NCBI GenBank assembly: GCA_947650365.1
Contig: OX393557.1
Span: forward strand, 30,311,783-30,375,782
Length of the DNA: 64,000 nt
Reading direction: 5' to 3'
Source of the DNA: Chamaelirium japonicum
Taxonomy: Eukaryota; Streptophyta; Magnoliopsida; Liliales; Melanthiaceae
How positions within the stretch are numbered: the stretch's first letter is position 1; each line of letters starts with the position of its first letter. Position numbers and translations under genes: made by a program. Under the pieces are notes generated by a model. The model was not told the origin of the DNA. It saw nothing but the letters and a program-made list of their open reading frames with translations, and searched no databases. This document shows, in pieces, positions 59,629-64,000 of the stretch.

Positions 59629-59950
59629 AGGGGTTATGCCAAAGTTCGGGGTAACTCTAATTGATATCATTATAGGGGGTAAGGCAAATTGGTCTATTAA
59701 CATGGGGGTTAAGTCAAATTGACCCATTTTGGTTTTATGTTCAGTGAGAGGAGGTAGGGGTTTGAGTCCAAGTTGGGACTCAGCTGATCTAAACAGTTTA
59801 AGCTCGAACCATTTGAAAATCACCAAGAGACAATACTATGCCACGCCCAAAGGCAAACAGATTTCCATACAAGTACAGTCACATCAAGAAAAAAAGAAAA
59901 GGGGACCGATGTAAACACCCTTCACAATCCTCACGATAGAAGAGAATCCC
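59629..59950. other. 3' flank of the DUF538 gene
   Basis: No gene seen. The first 60 bp next to the copia LTR repeat 'aagtcaaattg.cc..t' twice. Probably contains the DUF538 3' UTR on the minus strand; no canonical AATAAA was identified. Confidence 0.4.
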
Positions 59951-60379
59951 TCACTGTTCGACCTCAAACGCCGGCGCCGGGAAGCTATCGGAGAGCCCGG
60001 TGCCAGTCTTGAAGGTGATCTTCCCGGACGAGGGGTCGTTGATGTACATCTCCACGATGGAGAGCCAGAGGAGGAGCTCCTTCGTCTTCACCCCCGTGAT
60101 CTTCTTCATCTTGCACGCCTCCACGAAGGCCGTCACCTCGGTGGCGTACGACACCGCCCGCTTGATCTGCTTGAAGGTGTGGGTCCGGCTCTTCTTCTGC
60201 ACCAGCCAGATGAATCCGGTCGTCCGGTTGTAGCCGAACTCCTCGATGTCCTCCAAGGGGAACAGACCCCTGGGGAGCCCCAGCTCCCCGAGCAGCTCGA
60301 TCGATTTCTTCTTGCAGAGGGCGTCTCCGCGGTAGACCTCGGCTCCTTCGCGGTGGCTCTCGATGGCCGGCGATGCCAT
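59951..60379 (-). CDS. DUF538 family protein, 142 aa, single exon
   Basis: The start ATG at 60377-60379 (MASPAIESHREGAEVYRG) is chosen over the in-frame ATG 15 codons upstream because family members begin with a short stretch before the conserved core. The core runs through LLGELGLPRGLFPLEDI, EFGYNRTTGFIWL, TFKQIKRAVSYATEVTAFVE, GVKTKELLLWLSIVEMYI and a final TGLSDSFPAPAFE, covering the whole domain at usual length. No signal peptide, in contrast to many secreted members, so a cytosolic member is likely. The biochemical role of DUF538 is not settled; links to stress and chlorophyll binding or degradation have been proposed. GC content is far above the surrounding AT-rich DNA, with a strong preference for G/C third bases. 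No frameshift. Confidence 0.92.
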   Translation of the reverse strand: MASPAIESHREGAEVYRGDALCKKKSIELLGELGLPRGLFPLEDIEEFGYNRTTGFIWLVQKKSRTHTFKQIKRAVSYATEVTAFVEACKMKKITGVKTKELLLWLSIVEMYINDPSSGKITFKTGTGLSDSFPAPAFEVEQ

Positions 60380-60505
60380 GTTTTCTCTTTCTTTCCTCTG
60401 TTGGGAGGGACCAAACACGATCACAATGTGAGGAGATTAGAGTTGGAGAGGTGGGAAATGTTTGAATTGCTAGTGATGAATGTTTGGCGGAAAAGGGCGG
60501 GAGTC

Positions 60506-60511
60506 TTTATA
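60506..60511 (-). promoter_or_regulatory. TATA box of the DUF538 gene
   Basis: Minus strand CTATAAAGACTC, about 130 bp before the start codon. Transcription would start near 60475-60480, giving a leader of about 100 nt containing the unused upstream ATG at 60424. Confidence 0.65.
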
Positions 60512-60687
60512 GACCGTTGGTGCTTGGTGGTGGAAAAGGTCGGCTTGGAAGTTTGAATAGTTTGCTGAGGGCGAGGTCAATGGCAAAACAGTCAACAAAC
60601 GCGGTGGAGGTTCAGCCCGGGGGTCTTTGTAGCCGGACGTTGACTCGATCGAGGGTCCGGTCCAGATGGATGTTAGAACTTAGAAGC

Positions 60688-60997
60688 TAGGGGCGTAATG
60701 CGGCCGGGCCTATAACAAATTACCTCGTACCGGGCCGGGCCGGGCCTGGCCTCGGGCCACCGGTATAAGCCCAGGCCCGGTACTGGCCCTGGTCCATGTA
60801 TACATATATTAGAAGTTTCGATCAAGATGGGGTCGGATTTAAGCTAAAACGATGTATTTTTTAATAAAAAAATATTCGAGCCAAGAGCTCATGGTGGTGG
60901 CCCGAGTTTGACACATGAAATTTTCGAGCCTGGCAGGGTCAGGCCGTTGGCCAGGCTCTGGCCGGGTTTGAGCTGATGGGCTTTTTTTACACCCCTA
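60688..60997. mobile_element. hAT-type MITE upstream of the DUF538 gene
   Basis: Ends TAGGGGCGTAATG and TTTACACCCCTA are inverted repeats; the interior repeats 'gggccgggcc' and 'aggcccgg'. Flanks TTAGAAGC and GTAGACCG match poorly. It lies about 310 bp upstream of the DUF538 start codon. Confidence 0.65.
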
Positions 60998-61639
60998 GTA
61001 GACCGTAGAAGTAAAAAAATAAAAAATAATGTTATCCTTAAAAATATTTTTTTTATTAAAAAAATTATATAAATTTTAAACAAATCAAAATAAAGTCCTT
61101 AAAAAATAAATACATATTGCTATAAACTTACATTTACCAATGATTCAACATTGATTATAACAAAATTATAATTAACAAGTGAAAAGGGCTCAACTCTAAT
61201 CGAAGTTAATTATATGAGATAATGGTGATGGCGCACCTACACAATCATTTGGGATTTAAAGCCCTTAAACATAGTCTTCCCGAACCACGCTACCACTGTG
61301 TTTCGGGGGCCACCCGTAGACACTTTCTGTTTGCGTCCACTAAGTATGGTTCTGGAATGTTACGATCTGTAGGCCACTAGGTTAACCCTAGTGGCTCCCA
61401 TTGTACTGGCCGACTGATCCAAACGGTGGGACATGTGTTCGTTGGTGGACCCCGAACCACACTAATACCGTGGTTTGGGCTGACCATTTTAAGTCATTTG
61501 TTTGAGATTTTATTGAAATGGACTATGATGAACCCGAATCACGACCAACGATGCTTTCTTACATTCAAAGAGATCGATCTTTCGAATGATAATAAAAAGG
61601 AGGATGCAAAAGCCCTCTTCCATCTTCATCCAACAAGGA
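60998..61639. other. AT-rich flank with an imperfect inverted repeat
   Basis: About 61270-61320 ('cccgaaccacgctaccactg') and 61450-61480 ('cccgaaccacactaataccg') are direct relatives, each followed by a near-complement (gtgtttcggg, gtggtttggg), so two small hairpins with the same arm. No gene seen. Confidence 0.45.
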
Positions 61640-61854
61640 GGTTTGGAAATTTTTACATTTTCCCAATAATCATTGGAGCCACAAAAGCTAGAGATGCATG
61701 TAATATTTTTCAAAAGGGGATCCAAGGCAACTTGAAGGTAAGCGCCATCAAACTTCAAATTCCTAAAAACGATCTAGAATGTTGTGCGAAAGAAGAATTA
61801 AAAGATCTATCCTCATTGAGTTTCCAAATGTTGTGCGAAAGAACAATTAAGTTA

Positions 61855-62105
61855 GGGACTATTTGGATATGCTCTAGTTCCTGGATTTTAGGATTCTGGA
61901 AGCCTAGAAGCCCTAAAAAAGATGAAAAGCCTGTTTAGATACAACCTGATCCCAAAAAGTGTTTTTACGCAGAGCCCAAAATGTACTTTTGAGAGCCATT
62001 TTTTGGAGCCCAAAAACGATGCTCTGGGCTCCAGAGCCCTTTTATGGGATTTTGAGATTCCAGAGTTCTAGAATCCCAGAATCAGAATCCTATCCAAACA
62101 AAGCC
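61855..62105. mobile_element. Tourist-like MITE in the copia gag relic, TSD TTA
   Basis: 251 bp, ends GGGACTATTTGGATA and TATCCAAACAAAGCC inverted, with TTA on each side (61852-61854 and 62106-62108). The interior has further 'cagaatc/gattctg' complementarity, so it can fold. Non-coding. Confidence 0.8.
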
Positions 62106-62789
62106 TTATGAGCTCCACAATGGAGATTCATATAGGGGTGGAAGACAAGAAAGAGGAAGAGGAAAAAGCCCAAGGGGGAGAGGTAGAAATTTTAGGAAAA
62201 CAAAATAAATATTGAAGAGGTTCAAATGTGTAGCATTTTGTAAAAGAAGCAGCCATGTTGATAAAAATTGTTAATTTCAGGAAAAACCACAATGTTACAA
62301 GTGTAAAAATCTGAGCATCTCTAAAAGGATATATTGTAGGTCAAAAGTTCAACAAGCACACTTCTTCAAAAAAAAAAAAGAAGGCGAAGGAAGCATGTTT
62401 TACACATGTCAAGCGACTTCCGAACTGTAGCCACATCATCATCCCCGAGTAGTCCGTTCTTCATCAAGTCCAGGCTCAACTTCTAGAAAAGTGAGAAGTT
62501 TGAGTGATGTTTATGCAAGGTGCAACTTTTGTGTGATTCAATCTGAAAACTTTAAAGAATTTGAAAGAAGAATCTTGCAGAGAAGTTGTAGAAAGAAGAA
62601 ACTAAAACCATAAAAATGAACAAAACTTGGGAGTTAGTAAACGTTCACAAGACAAATAATTCATCGGAGTGAAGTGGATCTACAAAGTGAAGTTCAATCT
62701 GGATGGTTTAGTCTAAAGAAACAAATTAAAGTAAGGATAGTTGCAAAAGGGTATTCGTAACAATCTAGCATTGACAAGTCTATTATCTC

Positions 62790-63395
62790 CTATCCAGCTA
62801 TGAAGATCCCTTGGCGCACCAATGTTCCTCTGAAAGTGAGGATTTTCATGGTTCTCGCCATCCAAAACAAAATTGTACCTAAGAGAATCTCCTCAAGAGG
62901 AACAATCTGAATATTATGGATAACTCCTGCTATTTATGTAGCTATAGCCAAGAAACGAGCAACCATTTACTTCATTCTTGCTTTTACTCGAGGCAAGTGT
63001 GGACACACTTCACATCCATATTAGGTGTCAATGGCCACCCAGCCACTCTCCTTTCCTTATGGTCCCTATATGGAGAAAAAAGAGGGTTTCCCAAGACTTG
63101 AAGAAGATTTGGGATATCATTGTCATGGCCATCACGTGGAATATCCGGTTGGAGAGGAATAAGAGTCTTTCAGAAGATGTCTATTAATGCTACAGAGTTG
63201 GTTAAGCGAGTTGAGACGACCTTGAGATTGTGGGCAGCTGGGACTAGTGGAAAACTGCAAGATGATATTCTTTTTCTTTTCACTTAGTTTGTTGTTTTTG
63301 TTTTCTATTTTAGTCTTCCTTTCATTCTAACTCTTTTTTATTTCAATAAACAGGTAGGGTTCTAGGCCAAAACCCCTCCACGAAGAAAAAAAATG
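62790..63395 (+). mobile_element. 5'-truncated LINE inserted in copia reverse transcriptase
   Basis: Encodes the C-terminal zf-RVT region of a plant L1-type element: VPLKVRIFMVLAIQNKIVPK, CYLCSYSQETSNHLLHSCFYSRQVW, IIVMAITWNIRLERNKS. It is followed by a 3' UTR ('ttatttcaataaacaggt') and an A run near 63388-63394. One early stop (ISSRGTI*). Boundaries are approximate. Related to the fragment at 5100-5400. Confidence 0.7.
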
Positions 63396-64000
63396 GTATT
63401 AACAATCATGAAGCTTCCATTTACACCCATTGCTTGTTTGTATACAATTTGAGTTTTCATTGTCTGGTATGCATAAAATAATTACTTACTATACCAACTT
63501 GATATAAAATCAGTCTTATTGACTAGCAAATTGAAAGTAGAAGCCTTAGATTTGTTGAGCAACCACAAGATATTATCATCGAAGAAGAAGAAGAGAAAGT
63601 GTACAAGTTGAAGGACACATTGTATGAGATTAAGCAAGCACCACGAGCATGGTATAACCTAATCGATGGCTAATTCATACAAAGTGGGTTCACAAAGAGC
63701 AAGGGTGAGCCAAACTTGTCCATCAATTGGCAAGGTCGTCCGACATTTTTATTGTATCGTTATATATTGATGGTTTGGTTTTTACCGATCGAAAGCAAAG
63801 AAAAGAAGATTAAAAAATTCAGAAGGAAAATGATGAAGATCAGTAACATCGATCTATTACACCACTTCCTTAGCATTGAAATTGTCCAAGATGAAAGTAG
63901 AGTGCTTATTTCACAAAGGAAGTATGCGGATGCTATTCTTAAGAATTTTGGAATGCATAATTGCAGGCCAATGACGGTGCCACTTGTAGTGCATGAAAAA

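Larger units (their letters stand above)
61640..64000 (+). pseudogene. Ty1-copia gag-pol relic, disrupted, runs past the window
   Basis: Plus strand. Gag UBN2-like ATKARDACNIFQKGIQGNLK with SAIKLQIPKNDLE (61677-61770), interrupted by a MITE (61855-62105), then a zinc-knuckle-like QCYKCKNLSISKRIYC (62290-62340). Reverse transcriptase follows from about 62615 (KTWELVNVHKT) to 62770 (VRIVAKGYS). A LINE interrupts it, and it resumes near 63500 (QLDIKSVLL, KLKDTLYEIKQAPRAWYN, LLHHFLSIEIVQDESRVLISQRKYADAIL). Protease and integrase are absent between zinc knuckle and reverse transcriptase. Distinct from the intron copia family. The downstream end is outside the window. Confidence 0.75.

Overview
This window reads as nuclear DNA of a flowering plant. 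It holds two credible host genes in a dense bed of nested transposable elements and long (GA)n/(TA)n microsatellites. Evidence for a plant: a class I formin (signal peptide, membrane segment, polyproline FH1, FH2), a DUF538 gene, Ty1-copia and Ty3/gypsy (Tekay-type) elements primed by tRNA-iMet, a 5S-bearing Cassandra TRIM, SMART-like TRIMs, tRNA-derived SINEs and Tourist/hAT MITEs. The species cannot be fixed from sequence alone.

Layout. 1-7.2 kb: decayed copia element (minus strand), MITEs, one SINE with target duplication, TRIM copies, a LINE 3' fragment. 7.3-29.3 kb: one formin gene on the minus strand, four coding exons (845 aa predicted). Its second intron is 19,138 bp and carries a full-length but dead copia element (18173-25533, TSD ATTGC). 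That element is itself broken by two hAT-type MITEs, one of which holds a third. 29.5-35.5 kb: intergenic MITEs, SINEs and a solo LTR nested in a SINE-like retroposon. 35.7-43.0 kb: a non-coding LTR element containing a Cassandra TRIM (TSD TCATC), which in turn contains a hAT transposon with an uninterrupted 784-aa transposase. 43.3-53.5 kb: a structurally complete, apparently very young Ty3/gypsy element (TSD GAAGC, 2.75-kb LTRs differing by 3 substitutions plus one TC unit, intact 1535-aa polyprotein). 53.5-59.6 kb: degenerate repeats, MITEs and a truncated copia of the same family as the intron copy. 59.95-60.4 kb: single-exon DUF538 gene with a TATA box. 60.7-64 kb: MITEs and a copia relic disrupted by a LINE, running off the window.

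The two host genes show no sign of acting together. The main message is structural: insertion layers up to four deep can be ordered in time from target-site duplications, and the formin keeps exact splice signals and reading phase across the 19-kb intron. Exon limits and element ends were read by eye from splice signals, TSDs and terminal repeats; identity estimates are approximate.
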